From Chitinibacter sp. GC72 (GTDB taxonomy: Bacteria > Pseudomonadota > Gammaproteobacteria > Burkholderiales > Chitinibacteraceae), in assembly GCF_009760905.1 (NCBI RefSeq), contig NZ_VIRW01000002.1, forward strand, positions 124,001 to 188,000: DNA of 64,000 nt. Reading direction: 5' to 3'. The notes beneath the pieces were generated by a model. It was not told the origin of the DNA. It was given only the letters and a program-made list of their open reading frames with translations, and ran no database searches. Both the position numbers and the translations under genes were made by a program. Positions 17,616 to 26,481 of the stretch are shown here, piece after piece; the first letter of the stretch is position 1; each line of letters starts with the position of its first letter.

Positions 17616-18287
17616 GTGCCATCCCGACTTTTAATTGCCGCCACCATAGCCATATCCAGCTGCCTCTTGACCCTGACTGTCTGGGCTAATGAGGTCAAAA
17701 TGGTCAAATGGTCAGATCTGCAGCCCGATTCGGCCAGCCTGCGCGCCACGATCAATAAAATGACGCAGGAAGAAAAAACCCGGCTGATGCGCGCCGTGCA
17801 GCAGCGCGAGCTCAAGGCCATGCTCGATAACGGCAAGCTCAAAGCGTCCGAACTCACGCCCAATGACATCAAGCTGATCAAGGAAAACCACAGCGAACTC
17901 TCGGGGTTGATTAACGAAATCGAAGCATTTGAAAAAAAGCGCACGCGCGAGATGATTCCGGCGCTGAATAATCAGCAAGTGCAGCTCGATGGCTATTTGC
18001 TGCCGCTCAAGCAGAACGGCAAAAAGATCACCGAATTTTTGCTGGTGCCGGTGATTGGTGCCTGTATTCACGTCCCTGCGCCGCCACCCAATCAGATGGT
18101 CGTGGTGCAATACCCGAAAGGCTATGAACAGGGTGAGCTATTTGCGCCGGTCACCATCATCGGCAAGCTGACCATCAAATCGACCAAAGCCAATCTGGCA
18201 CTGGCCGATGGCGCCAGCGATGTGGCGGTTGGCTATCAAATGCAAGCTGGCGAAGTGCGCGAATACAAAAAATCTGCTGCTAAGTAA
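17616..18287 (+). CDS. DUF3299 periplasmic protein of a putative metal-uptake operon
   Basis: A 223-residue protein with a signal peptide (PSRLLIAATIAISSCLLTLTVWA). The C-terminal half carries the DUF3299 hallmark FLLVPVIGACIHVPAPPPNQ followed by MVVVQYPKG. The start is GTG at 17616 behind AGGA. It leads a plus-strand group: DUF3299, ZrgA-like DUF2796, ABC ATPase, FtsX-like permease. This association recurs in proteobacteria, and the ZrgA member has been linked to zinc uptake in Vibrio. The biochemical role of DUF3299 is not known. Confidence 0.82.
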   Translation: MPSRLLIAATIAISSCLLTLTVWANEVKMVKWSDLQPDSASLRATINKMTQEEKTRLMRAVQQRELKAMLDNGKLKASELTPNDIKLIKENHSELSGLINEIEAFEKKRTREMIPALNNQQVQLDGYLLPLKQNGKKITEFLLVPVIGACIHVPAPPPNQMVVVQYPKGYEQGELFAPVTIIGKLTIKSTKANLALADGASDVAVGYQMQAGEVREYKKSAAK

Positions 18288-18314
18288 TCACCCTATACAT
18301 ACGAAGGTATACCC

Positions 18315-18815
18315 ATGAAGAAATTAATTGCAATGGCCTGCATAGCAATACCCCTCTTTTCCTTTGCCAAAGAGCATGGTCACGCGCATGGCGCGCACGT
18401 CCATGGCGTCGCACAAATTGATGTGGCGATTGAGGGAAAAACACTGCTAATCGCGCTGGAATCACCCGCCGACAATCTGCTGGGCTTTGAGCGCGCACCA
18501 AAGACCGAAGCCGAAAAAGCCAAGCTCAAAACCGTCACCGAACAGCTCAAGCAAGCGGCAGCACTCTTCGCGCCCGACGCAGCAGCGCAGTGCAAAGCTG
18601 CCGCTCCGGTGGTGAATATGCCGAGTTTTAAAAAAGGCGAGCATAGCGATATCGACGCTGAATACCGCTTTGACTGCGCCAGCATACCGGCCAGCATTGC
18701 GCTGCCATTGTGGAAAAACTTCCCCAACTTTAAAAAGCTGAACGCCAATCTGGCCAGCGACAAGGGCCAGCGGCAAATCAAGCTCAAGTCGGGTCAGAGT
18801 TTGAATTTGAAATAG
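18315..18815 (+). CDS. ZrgA-like DUF2796 zinc-binding periplasmic protein
   Basis: A 166-residue protein with an 18-residue signal peptide (MKKLIAMACIAIPLFSFA). The mature N-terminus is histidine rich: EHGHAHGAHVHGVAQIDVAI, a probable zinc-binding segment typical of DUF2796. In Vibrio parahaemolyticus the DUF2796 protein ZrgA belongs to a zinc-uptake ABC system. GAAGG precedes the ATG. It lies 27 bases after the DUF3299 gene and 77 bases before the ATPase gene, so these are likely co-transcribed. Two cysteines (QCKAA, FDCAS) could form a disulfide. Zinc as ligand is inferred from the family and the His cluster. Confidence 0.85.
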   Translation: MKKLIAMACIAIPLFSFAKEHGHAHGAHVHGVAQIDVAIEGKTLLIALESPADNLLGFERAPKTEAEKAKLKTVTEQLKQAAALFAPDAAAQCKAAAPVVNMPSFKKGEHSDIDAEYRFDCASIPASIALPLWKNFPNFKKLNANLASDKGQRQIKLKSGQSLNLK

Positions 18816-18892
18816 CGCTTGCAGACCAAAACCCCACAAACTCAATACCCCACCACTACGCCGCGCCCAAGCGGGCGCGCAAGGATTTCGCT

Positions 18893-19594
18893 GTGTTAAT
18901 CGAGCTGGCCGATGTGCAATTTACCTGGCGCGGCGCCAAGCATGCCACTTTGGATATGCCGCAGTTCTCGCTCGCGGCGGGCGAGCGGCTGTTTTTGCAT
19001 GGCCCCAGCGGCAGCGGCAAAAGCACGCTGCTGTCGCTGCTGACCGGCATTCATCTGCCGCAGCGAGGCGAAATCCGCATTCTGGGGCAAAACCTCGCGG
19101 CACTCTCCAACACCGCCCGTGATCATTTCCGCGCCGACCACATTGGCTATGTGTTTCAGCAATTTAATCTGCTGAGCTATTTGTCGGTGCTCGATAACGT
19201 ACTGCTGTCTTGCCAGTTTTCCAGAATCCGCCGCGAGCGTGCGCAGGCTTTTTCCGGCAGCACCAAGGCACAGGCGCTGCATTTGCTCGACCGGCTTGAT
19301 TTAACTCCCTATCTCGAACGGCCAGTCAGCGCACTCTCAGTCGGCCAGCAGCAACGCGTGGCACTCGCCCGTGCGCTGATTGGCGCACCGGAAATCCTGA
19401 TTGCCGACGAGCCGACCTCTGCGCTGGATGCCGAGCGGCGCGCCGCGTTTATCCAGCTGCTGTTTGAATGCGCACACGAGCACAACACCGCAGTGCTGAT
19501 GGTCAGCCATGATCCGCAGCTCGCCGCCGCGTTTGATCGCAGCGTAAGCCTGGCCAGCCTCAATCGCTGCAGCGTGGAGGCCGAAAATGCTTAA
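18893..19594 (+). CDS. ABC transporter ATPase of the ZrgA-like cluster
   Basis: A 233-residue ATPase of the LolD/MacB type. Walker A GPSGSGKST, Q-loop FQQFNLLSYLSVLDNV, signature LSVGQQQRVALARAL, Walker B ILIADEPTSALD, and switch His in MVSHDPQ are all present, so it should be active. The start is GTG at 18893 after AAGGA. It overlaps the permease gene by 8 bases. Paired with an FtsX-like permease rather than a classic ZnuB-type permease, the system may be a mechanotransmission-type transporter. Substrate inferred from the neighbouring DUF2796 gene. Confidence 0.9.
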   Translation: MLIELADVQFTWRGAKHATLDMPQFSLAAGERLFLHGPSGSGKSTLLSLLTGIHLPQRGEIRILGQNLAALSNTARDHFRADHIGYVFQQFNLLSYLSVLDNVLLSCQFSRIRRERAQAFSGSTKAQALHLLDRLDLTPYLERPVSALSVGQQQRVALARALIGAPEILIADEPTSALDAERRAAFIQLLFECAHEHNTAVLMVSHDPQLAAAFDRSVSLASLNRCSVEAENA

Positions 19595-20843
19595 GATTGC
19601 ACTGCGCAGCCTGCTCAATCGCCGCCTCACTGTCGCGCTAGCGGTGCTGACCGTCGCACTGTCGGTGCTGTTGCTGGTCGGCGTCGAACGCCTGCGTAGC
19701 GAGGCGCGCAGCAGTTTTGCCAACACCGTCAGCGGCACCGATCTGATCGTCGGCGCGCGCACGGGCTCGGTGCAATTGCTGCTCTACAGCGTGTTTCGCG
19801 TCGGCAACGCGACCAATAATATCGACTGGGATAGCTACCAGAAATTGGCCCAAGATCGCCGCGTGGCGTGGACGATTCCAGTGTCTCTGGGCGATAGCCA
19901 TCACGGTTTTGCCGTGCTCGGCACCACGGGCGATTATTTCAAATATTTGCGCTATAGCGAAAACTCCGCTTTGCAATTTAATCAGGGCGTTCCCTTCTCG
20001 AAGACGAATGATGCGGTACTCGGTGCCAATGTCGCGACCAAAATGAGCTACCGCCTAGGGCAAAACATCGTGCTGACTCACGGCAGCGGTGAAGGCGCAA
20101 TGTCTGAACACACCGATCAGCCGTTCACCATTATCGGCATTCTCGCGCCAACCGGCACGCCGGTCGACGACACCGTGCACGTCTCGCTCGATGGCCTGAC
20201 CGCGATTCACGAAGGCTGGGAATCGGGCAGCGCATCTTTGCTCTCCAGCACCGGCGTGCTGGCCGCCGATCAGGATAGAGCCTTGCCGCCGCCAAGTAGC
20301 ATTACCGCGTTTTATGTCGGGCTGAAATCACGCACGGCGATTTTTAGCTACCAGCGCGCCGTGAATCAATACGCCGATGAATCGCTGATGGCGATTATGC
20401 CGGGCGTTGCACTATCCGAGCTGTGGCAATTGATGCGCATCGCCGAGCAAGCGCTCACAGTCGTATCGGGCTTTGTGCTGGTCATCGGCCTGATGGGTAT
20501 GCTGACCGCGCTGCTGACCGGACTCAACGAGCGCCGCCGCGAAATGGCGATCTTGCGCTCGGTTGGCGCACGCGCCTGGCAGATTTTTGCGCTGGTCATG
20601 GGCGAGACTTTATTACTGGTCAGCGCTGGCATTACGACAGGTATTGCCCTGCTCTACGCTATGCTGTTGGCTTGCAGACCCATACTGCGCGAGGTATATA
20701 GCCTGAACATTGCGATTGCAGCGCCCAGCACCACGGAGTGGTTACTTATGGGGCTGACCTTACTGGCCGGCTGCCTGATCGCCGCCCTCCCCGCCTGGCG
20801 CGCATATCGGATGTCGCTGAGCGATGGATTGAGCCCGCATTAA
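19587..20843 (+). CDS. FtsX-like ABC permease of the ZrgA-like cluster
   Basis: A 418-residue membrane protein of the MacB/FtsX type. An N-terminal membrane helix (about 15-35, LTVALAVLTVALSVLLLVGV) is followed by a large periplasmic domain and three C-terminal helices (about 283-410). The conserved cytoplasmic loop NERRREMAILRSVGARAWQI, which contacts the ATPase, is present. It overlaps the ATPase gene by 8 bases. It is the last gene of the DUF3299/ZrgA/ATPase/permease group. In related clusters it is annotated as a peptide or lipoprotein-type transporter, so a zinc role is not certain. Confidence 0.88.
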   Translation: MLKIALRSLLNRRLTVALAVLTVALSVLLLVGVERLRSEARSSFANTVSGTDLIVGARTGSVQLLLYSVFRVGNATNNIDWDSYQKLAQDRRVAWTIPVSLGDSHHGFAVLGTTGDYFKYLRYSENSALQFNQGVPFSKTNDAVLGANVATKMSYRLGQNIVLTHGSGEGAMSEHTDQPFTIIGILAPTGTPVDDTVHVSLDGLTAIHEGWESGSASLLSSTGVLAADQDRALPPPSSITAFYVGLKSRTAIFSYQRAVNQYADESLMAIMPGVALSELWQLMRIAEQALTVVSGFVLVIGLMGMLTALLTGLNERRREMAILRSVGARAWQIFALVMGETLLLVSAGITTGIALLYAMLLACRPILREVYSLNIAIAAPSTTEWLLMGLTLLAGCLIAALPAWRAYRMSLSDGLSPH

Positions 20844-20942
20844 GTACACAAACAGCTTTGTGATCAATTCTTAGAGGTCAGACTTGTTTATCCGTGACTA
20901 CATTGAGTGCTACCTTTGTAAATCCATAGCTCAGATGGAGCA

Positions 20943-21227
20943 ATGAATACGATGGAAGACGCAGACGTTAGCAAGGTGGTATCAATTCAAATTCCGCTGG
21001 GTCATGCCTTATTGGCATGGGAAACACTCTCAAATAAGTTTTCAGATTTGCAAGCAAACAATCTTCTTTCCGACGAGGAAAGAAGATCCATCTGGGGCTT
21101 GGCCGATTTACTTGAAAATATCTTGGCTCAAAATGGATTTGACGCTCGCCCTCAAGCCGAGTGGCAAGCACTTATTAATCAGTCAAAAGCGTTTATTAAA
21201 ACCATTCCGGTTGAATTTTTAGATTAA
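20943..21227 (+). CDS. Small acidic protein of unknown function
   Basis: A 94-residue protein with no recognisable family. It has no signal peptide or membrane segment. Predicted helices: HALLAWETLSNKFSDLQ and SDEERRSIWGLADLLENIL. The surrounding 20.85-21.25 kb is more AT-rich than both flanks, which may suggest later acquisition. The ATG at 20943 lacks a strong ribosome site; another Met follows at codon 4 (20952). It is flanked by the permease gene and a DsbB-like gene, neither overlapping. A role as an orphan immunity or regulatory protein is possible but not supported by any motif. Confidence 0.55.
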   Translation: MNTMEDADVSKVVSIQIPLGHALLAWETLSNKFSDLQANNLLSDEERRSIWGLADLLENILAQNGFDARPQAEWQALINQSKAFIKTIPVEFLD

Positions 21228-21307
21228 AACTACCTCTTTTTTTCCTGAACCCCGGCCAGGATTAGCGGTCTACTGGTTTTTGCTGCCAGACCAGACAAGG
21301 GTTTATC

Positions 21308-21757
21308 TTGCTCTATAACACTCCTCCTTCCAGCGAAACACTTCCTGCCAATTGGTTTTTCATCTTTGCCGCTTGGCTGATTGCCGCAGGCGGCACCTTG
21401 GGTGCGCTGTTTTTTGGCGAAGTCATGGGGCTGGTGCCATGTACTTTGTGCTGGTATCAGCGCATCTTTATGTTTCCGCTGGCAATTATCCTGCCGCTGG
21501 CGCTGTTTCCGCTGGACAGCAAAGTCGTTCGCTATGCGCTGCCGCTGGCTCTATTGGGTCTGGGCTTTGCCATTTATCACTGGCTATTGCAGCTGGGCAT
21601 CATTCCCGTGTCGGCCAGCCCGTGTAGCCAGGGCTCGTCGTGCTCTGAGGTCAGCGCCGAATGGTTTGGCTTTCTGACGATTCCGCTGATGTCGGTCTGC
21701 GCTTTTGCAGCGATCAATATTTCACTCCTTGCCACTTTGATTCGGAAAAAACAATGA
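21308..21757 (+). CDS. DsbB/BdbC-like disulfide bond formation protein
   Basis: A 149-residue inner-membrane protein that passes electrons from a DsbA-like oxidase to quinone. About four membrane helices are visible. First cysteine pair C45-x-x-C48 in VPCTLCWYQR, the family signature; second pair C106 and C112 in SPCSQGSSCSE. The start is TTG at 21308 behind AGGG. Its stop overlaps the ATG of the DsbA-like gene (ATGA), so the two are translationally coupled and form an oxidase pair like Bacillus BdbC/BdbD. Short length fits BdbC rather than E. coli DsbB. Confidence 0.9.
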   Translation: MLYNTPPSSETLPANWFFIFAAWLIAAGGTLGALFFGEVMGLVPCTLCWYQRIFMFPLAIILPLALFPLDSKVVRYALPLALLGLGFAIYHWLLQLGIIPVSASPCSQGSSCSEVSAEWFGFLTIPLMSVCAFAAINISLLATLIRKKQ

Positions 21758-22401
21758 AACAGAAAACGATTTTTATCGCCGCCGCCGTCGCCCTGCTCGC
21801 GCTGTTTGTTGGCGGTACGCTGATGTTCAAGCAGCAACAGCAAGCGCAGGTGACTGAGCAAGTGCAAAGCAATCAGGCTGCGCTGATGCGTATGCATTCG
21901 CCGATTCTGGGCGCGATCAATGCCAAGGTGACGATTGTCGAGTTTCTCGACCCGGCTTGCGAAGCGTGCGCGGCGTTTTACCCGTTTGTGAAAGACATGA
22001 TGGGCAAACACCCCGAGCAGATTCGCCTGGTCGTGCGCTACGCGCCGCTGCATCAAGGAGCGGATCAGGTCGCGATGGCGCTGGAAGCAGCACGCAAACA
22101 GGGCAAGTACTGGGAAGCACTGGAGGCCTTGCTCGCAACGCAGGCGCAATGGGCGATTAACCATCAGGCCGACGTGAGTCGCACACTGCCGATTCTGGCG
22201 CAGCTGGGGCTGGATATGGCGCAATTGCAAAGCGATATGCAATCACCAGCGATTGCGGCCATCGTTCAGCAGGACATCGCCGATGCGCAAACTCTGAGCG
22301 TGAATAAAACGCCGACTTATTTTGTGAATGGCCAGCCTTTGCAGAGTTTTGGCTATCAGCAGCTGAGCGACTTGATCAACAAGGCGCTGAGTGCGCCTTA
22401 A
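21754..22401 (+). CDS. DsbA/BdbD-like periplasmic thiol-disulfide oxidase
   Basis: A 215-residue protein with an N-terminal membrane anchor (TIFIAAAVALLALFVGG) and a thioredoxin-like domain of DsbA type. Active site C69-E-A-C72 in FLDPACEACAAFYPF; the cis-Pro loop is NKTPTYFVNG. It introduces disulfides into exported proteins. It is coupled by a 4-base overlap to the DsbB-like gene, which presumably reoxidises it. The LPMO, PhoD and Ig-like lipoprotein in this window contain cysteines that may be clients (inference). Confidence 0.9.
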   Translation: MKQKTIFIAAAVALLALFVGGTLMFKQQQQAQVTEQVQSNQAALMRMHSPILGAINAKVTIVEFLDPACEACAAFYPFVKDMMGKHPEQIRLVVRYAPLHQGADQVAMALEAARKQGKYWEALEALLATQAQWAINHQADVSRTLPILAQLGLDMAQLQSDMQSPAIAAIVQQDIADAQTLSVNKTPTYFVNGQPLQSFGYQQLSDLINKALSAP

Positions 22402-22473
22402 GTGATCAACACCGCGCTGGCCGCGAAGTAATCAACCAAGTTGAGATGAGAAGAAGGCGGTGAAGCCGGAAAA

Positions 22474-24165
22474 TCAGGCTTTCACCCCGAAACGCCGCTG
22501 GGTTTTGCGGTAGATTTCGGCCATCTGCAAGGCCTTGCCATTGGCCGGGTCAATGCTGTTGACCTTGGCCAGTAACTCGTGGGCACGCTGCATATAGCTG
22601 GCGTGCCAGCCGTTCTGATTCACATAAGCGAGCAAGGCATTGATCGTATTGAGCAAGACCTGCAGATTGGACGGCATGTCTTTGGCGGCCTGCAAAAAGC
22701 GCTCGGCGGCGGCGTGCAGATCGCCGCTTTTGGCCAGCCGCACGGCTTCATTATTCATTTCAACAATGTCGGCGGCGGTGGTTTCAATCAGCGAGAGCGC
22801 TTCTTCCTCGCGGCCCTGTTCCTTGTAGATGCGCGTCACGCGGGCAGCCAGCTGTGGATCATCATGGCGATTTTTCAGCACTTGCCGCGTCAGCTGCAGC
22901 GCTTCGTCATGGCGATTTTGCGCCAAGCAACTTTTGGCCAGCGCCAGGCCCAGCGCGGCACCGGGCGCTTCGGCGATGGCTTTAACCCCTTGCAAGACCG
23001 CGTCCAGCTGCTGGCGCGCCTTGGCTTTGTCGCCCATTTTCAACGTGATGTCGATGTCCAGCACGTCGGCCATGATTTTGTCGTTGCTACTGCGAAAATC
23101 CTTGCGCAAATGCTCGGTGGTTTTGCGCGCTGCGGCTACATCGCCGCGCGAGAGCTGCACCTCGGTGAGCTGGCTGTAATCGCTCACCTGCGGCCAGAAA
23201 GAAAACCGCGCCAGCCGCACGGTTTCGGCCAGCGATTGCTCGGCCAGCGGCAAATCGCCAGCGATCATGGCCACTTCGCCCAGCTCGCGCATCCGGTTGA
23301 CCACAAAGGGAGATTTTTCCACCGCACGGCTTAGCGTGAGCTTGGCCGCGTTGATCTGGTGCTGCGCCTGCTGCGTGCGCGCCAGCCAGTCGTAGGCTTC
23401 CAGCACCAGTTCGTGCTCGTTCATCACCTGCTGGAAAATCAGCTGCGCTTCGTCGTATTCGCGCAAATGAAACTGCGCCTTGCCCAGCGCCATTTTGGCC
23501 CAGGCCAGATCGGCTTTGGCCAGCAGGCCACGGCACATATCGCGCGTTCCGGCCCAATCGGCCACCCGCAGCATCAGGTGGATTTTCATCCGCATAAAAT
23601 CAAGCGCGTCGTCACCGCCTTGCTCGATTTCAAAATTGCATAACGAAATAGCGCGCAGAAAATCATGCGCAATGCTGGCGTCGTCAATCGGTTTGAAACG
23701 CTGCTTTTTGCGCAGCGCGCGCACAATGCGCTCGTACAATGTCTCGCCAGTAAAAGGCTTGAGCACAATCGCATCCGGTGCCAGCTCGGCTGCGCCGATG
23801 ACTTTGGTAGATTGGCGCTCACCAGTGAGCATGATAAATACGCAGCTGGCTTTGAGCAGGGCGTGGCGGCGCGCTTCTTCAAACAGGTACAAACCATCAA
23901 AGCCGGTGCCCAGATCATAAGCACACAGCACAATGTCGTAGGCGGTACGGCGCAGCATGGCAATGGCCTCGGCGCTGCGATTGGCGTACACCACCGATTG
24001 CGCGCCAAACTGGTTCAGCGTCATGCCCATGGTCGCACGCATTTCGGCAACATGCTCGATCACCAATATTTTGAATTGCGACAGATCGTTCACATTGATG
24101 GTCGGCTCGGGAGTGTCTACCGGAGCACGATCAACAAAGGAATAGGCACGCACTTTTGAAGCCAT
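22474..24165 (-). CDS. Receiver domain fused to TPR repeats
   Basis: A 563-residue cytoplasmic protein. An N-terminal receiver domain spans about 30-155: phospho-acceptor Asp84 in CAYDLGTGFDG, Thr114 in MLTGE, Lys136 in VLKPF. The acidic pair is replaced by Glu37-His38 in LVIEHVAEM, so magnesium binding may be weaker. The remaining 400 residues form tetratricopeptide-like helices (for example LLAKADLAWAKMALGKAQFH and ALSLIETTAADIV). No DNA-binding or enzymatic output domain is present. Such proteins act by protein contact. It is followed upstream by no kinase gene; partner unknown. It is 63 bases downstream of uvrD on the same strand... transcription order is uvrD end at 24229, then this gene. 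Confidence 0.82.
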   Translation of the reverse strand: MASKVRAYSFVDRAPVDTPEPTINVNDLSQFKILVIEHVAEMRATMGMTLNQFGAQSVVYANRSAEAIAMLRRTAYDIVLCAYDLGTGFDGLYLFEEARRHALLKASCVFIMLTGERQSTKVIGAAELAPDAIVLKPFTGETLYERIVRALRKKQRFKPIDDASIAHDFLRAISLCNFEIEQGGDDALDFMRMKIHLMLRVADWAGTRDMCRGLLAKADLAWAKMALGKAQFHLREYDEAQLIFQQVMNEHELVLEAYDWLARTQQAQHQINAAKLTLSRAVEKSPFVVNRMRELGEVAMIAGDLPLAEQSLAETVRLARFSFWPQVSDYSQLTEVQLSRGDVAAARKTTEHLRKDFRSSNDKIMADVLDIDITLKMGDKAKARQQLDAVLQGVKAIAEAPGAALGLALAKSCLAQNRHDEALQLTRQVLKNRHDDPQLAARVTRIYKEQGREEEALSLIETTAADIVEMNNEAVRLAKSGDLHAAAERFLQAAKDMPSNLQVLLNTINALLAYVNQNGWHASYMQRAHELLAKVNSIDPANGKALQMAEIYRKTQRRFGVKA

Positions 24166-24228
24166 TAAATACCCCAGCTATGTAATTGCTTGCAGAAATT
24201 ATCCACATTACCCTGCAGAGCAATACCC

Positions 24229-26382
24229 CTAGATAACTGTCAGCTTGGCATAGGCCACCGCCAGCCATTTGCTGCCATGCTGGGCGAAATTGACCTGCAC
24301 ATTGCCGCTGGCGCCGCCCTCGTGGTCGGTCACCACGCCGCGACCGAATTTGTGATGTTCGACCTTGGTACCGATGCTCAAGCCATGTTCGGGCGTTGAT
24401 TTGGCCACTTTCTGCGCCGGAGCCGCGTAGGCTGTTCCTGCACTATAGCTGCCCGCAGAGCTGTAACCACTGGGCGCGTAACCACGATTCAGAAATTTAA
24501 GCAGCGGCTGCGGGATTTCTTCCAGAAAGCGGCTGGCCACGCCATAACGCGTCTGGCCATGCAGCATGCGGCTTTGCGCCAAAGTCAGATACAGCCGTTC
24601 GCGCGCGCGCGTGATCGCCACATACATCAGGCGGCGCTCTTCCTCCAGCCCTTGCGCGTCGCCAATGCTATTGTCGTGCGGGAATAAACCTTCTTCGAGA
24701 CCGGTCAGAAATACCGCTTTAAATTCCAGCCCTTTGGCGGCGTGCACCGTCATCAATTGCAAGGCTTCTTCGTGTACCCCGGCCTGATGGTCACCGGCTT
24801 CTAGGCTGGCGTGCGACAGAAAAGCAATCAGCGGATTCTGATCTTCTTCAACACTAAACGTCGCGGCGGCATTGATCAGCTCTTCCAAATTGGCGACACG
24901 TTCTTCACCATCTTTTTCATTTTTATAATGCTCAAGCAGGCCGGACAGATCGAGCATCATATCGACGATTTCCATCATCGGCAGACCATCGGCCTGATTG
25001 CGCATCGCTTCAATCATATGCACAAATTTGCCAATCGACGCCGCGCTGCGCCCACCCACTCCGCAGGCGGCTTGCCATAAAGTCGAGCCTTCAAGCCGGG
25101 CTTTTTCCTGAATACTTTCGATTGAGCGCGCCCCAATCCCACGGGTCGGGAAATTAATCACGCGCAGCAAGGCATTATCATCGGACGGATTGGCAATTAA
25201 GCGCAAATAAGCCAGCGCGTGTTTGATTTCCTGCCGCTCGAAAAAGCGCAGGCCGCCATAAACACGGTAAGGCACGGCGGCAGAAAACAGTGCGTGTTCA
25301 ATAATCCGCGATTGCGCATTGCTGCGATACAAAATGGCCACGTCGGACGCTGCCATGCCTTCGCGAATCAGTGTTTGCGCTTCTTCAACGATAAAGTTGG
25401 CTTCTTCAAAATCGGAAGCACCTTCAAACACGCGGATGGGTTCGCCACTGCTCGCATCGGTCCAGAGCTGCTTGCCTAATCGCTGCGTATTATTGGCAAT
25501 CACTGCATTGGCCGCGTCCAGAATATTGCCGTGACTGCGGTAATTCTGCTCGAGCCGGATCACATGCTTGACGGCGTAATCGCGCTGAAAATCCTGCATG
25601 TTGCCGACATTAGCACCACGGAAGGCATAGATGGACTGGTCATCATCGCCAACAGCAAAAATCGCGCCGGAATCACCGGCAAGTAATTTGAGCCAGGCGT
25701 ATTGCAAGCGGTTGGTGTCCTGAAATTCATCAACCAGAATATGCACAAAACGCTGCTGGTAATGCGCCCGAATGGCCGCGTTATGGCTTAGTAATTCGTA
25801 GCAGCGCAGCAGCAATTCGGAAAAATCGGCCACACCTTCGCGATTGCACTGTTTTTCATATTCTTCGTAGGCAATGCGCAAATGCCGCGAATAATCATCC
25901 CACGCGTCCACATCCCCGGCACGGCGGCCATTTTCCTTGTGGCCATTAATATATTGCTGCACCGTACGCGGCGGGTATTTGTCATCGTCCAGATTGAGCA
26001 ATTTCAATACCCGCTTAATCGCCGCCAATTGCTCCTGCGTATCCAGAATGGCAAAAGCCTCTGGCAAACCGGCATCACGATGATGCAAACGCAACATTCG
26101 ATTACATAAACCATGAAAAGTACCCACCCATAATCCGCGCGGATTTAATGGCAACATACTGGTAATGCGGGATAGCATTTCTTTGGCTGATTTGTTAGTA
26201 AACGTCACCGCCATTAAACCGGAGGGGCTACAGGCACCGGTTGATAATAACCAGGCAATTCGCGTCGTTAATACCCGGGTTTTACCACTACCGGCTCCCG
26301 CCAGGATCAGCGCATGCGTGGCCGGCAATTGCACTGCGGCAGCTTGTTCGGGATTGAGTTTTTCGGTTAATGGATGTGACAT
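24229..26382 (-). CDS. uvrD: DNA helicase II (UvrD)
   Basis: Superfamily 1 3'-5' helicase of nucleotide excision and mismatch repair, 717 residues. Motif I AGAGSGKTRVL, Ia VTFTNKSAKEML, motif II VDEFQDTN, motif III GDDDQSIYAFRGA, motif IV QNYRSHGNI, motif V VHAAKGLEFKAVFL and motif VI MYVAITRARERLYL are all present. A C-terminal Tudor-like UvrD segment (KVEHHKFGRGVVTDHEG) rules out Rep and recB-type proteins. It is slightly longer than PcrA and matches proteobacterial UvrD. The gene leads the REC-TPR gene on the minus strand. An intrinsic terminator lies upstream, separating it from the H-NS-like gene. Confidence 0.95.
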   Translation of the reverse strand: MSHPLTEKLNPEQAAAVQLPATHALILAGAGSGKTRVLTTRIAWLLSTGACSPSGLMAVTFTNKSAKEMLSRITSMLPLNPRGLWVGTFHGLCNRMLRLHHRDAGLPEAFAILDTQEQLAAIKRVLKLLNLDDDKYPPRTVQQYINGHKENGRRAGDVDAWDDYSRHLRIAYEEYEKQCNREGVADFSELLLRCYELLSHNAAIRAHYQQRFVHILVDEFQDTNRLQYAWLKLLAGDSGAIFAVGDDDQSIYAFRGANVGNMQDFQRDYAVKHVIRLEQNYRSHGNILDAANAVIANNTQRLGKQLWTDASSGEPIRVFEGASDFEEANFIVEEAQTLIREGMAASDVAILYRSNAQSRIIEHALFSAAVPYRVYGGLRFFERQEIKHALAYLRLIANPSDDNALLRVINFPTRGIGARSIESIQEKARLEGSTLWQAACGVGGRSAASIGKFVHMIEAMRNQADGLPMMEIVDMMLDLSGLLEHYKNEKDGEERVANLEELINAAATFSVEEDQNPLIAFLSHASLEAGDHQAGVHEEALQLMTVHAAKGLEFKAVFLTGLEEGLFPHDNSIGDAQGLEEERRLMYVAITRARERLYLTLAQSRMLHGQTRYGVASRFLEEIPQPLLKFLNRGYAPSGYSSAGSYSAGTAYAAPAQKVAKSTPEHGLSIGTKVEHHKFGRGVVTDHEGGASGNVQVNFAQHGSKWLAVAYAKLTVI

Positions 26383-26433
26383 GGGATTTTCTACGGTTTA
26401 AGCCTTGAGCTGCTTATATTAACGCTTAAAACA

Positions 26434-26465
26434 AAACAGGGCAGCCTAAGCTGCCCTGTTTTTCA
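26434..26465. terminator. Intrinsic terminator, between hns-like and uvrD
   Basis: Perfect 12-bp stem AAACAGGGCAGC (26434-26445) with GCTGCCCTGTTT (26450-26461), loop CTAA, and T/A runs on both sides. It terminates the minus-strand H-NS-like transcript before uvrD. Confidence 0.8.
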
Positions 26466-26481
26466 ATTCAAGCCATTATTT

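Noticed and set aside
18395-18430. His-rich segment as a separate short gene
   Set aside because: It is the mature N-terminus of the DUF2796 protein in frame with a good signal peptide.
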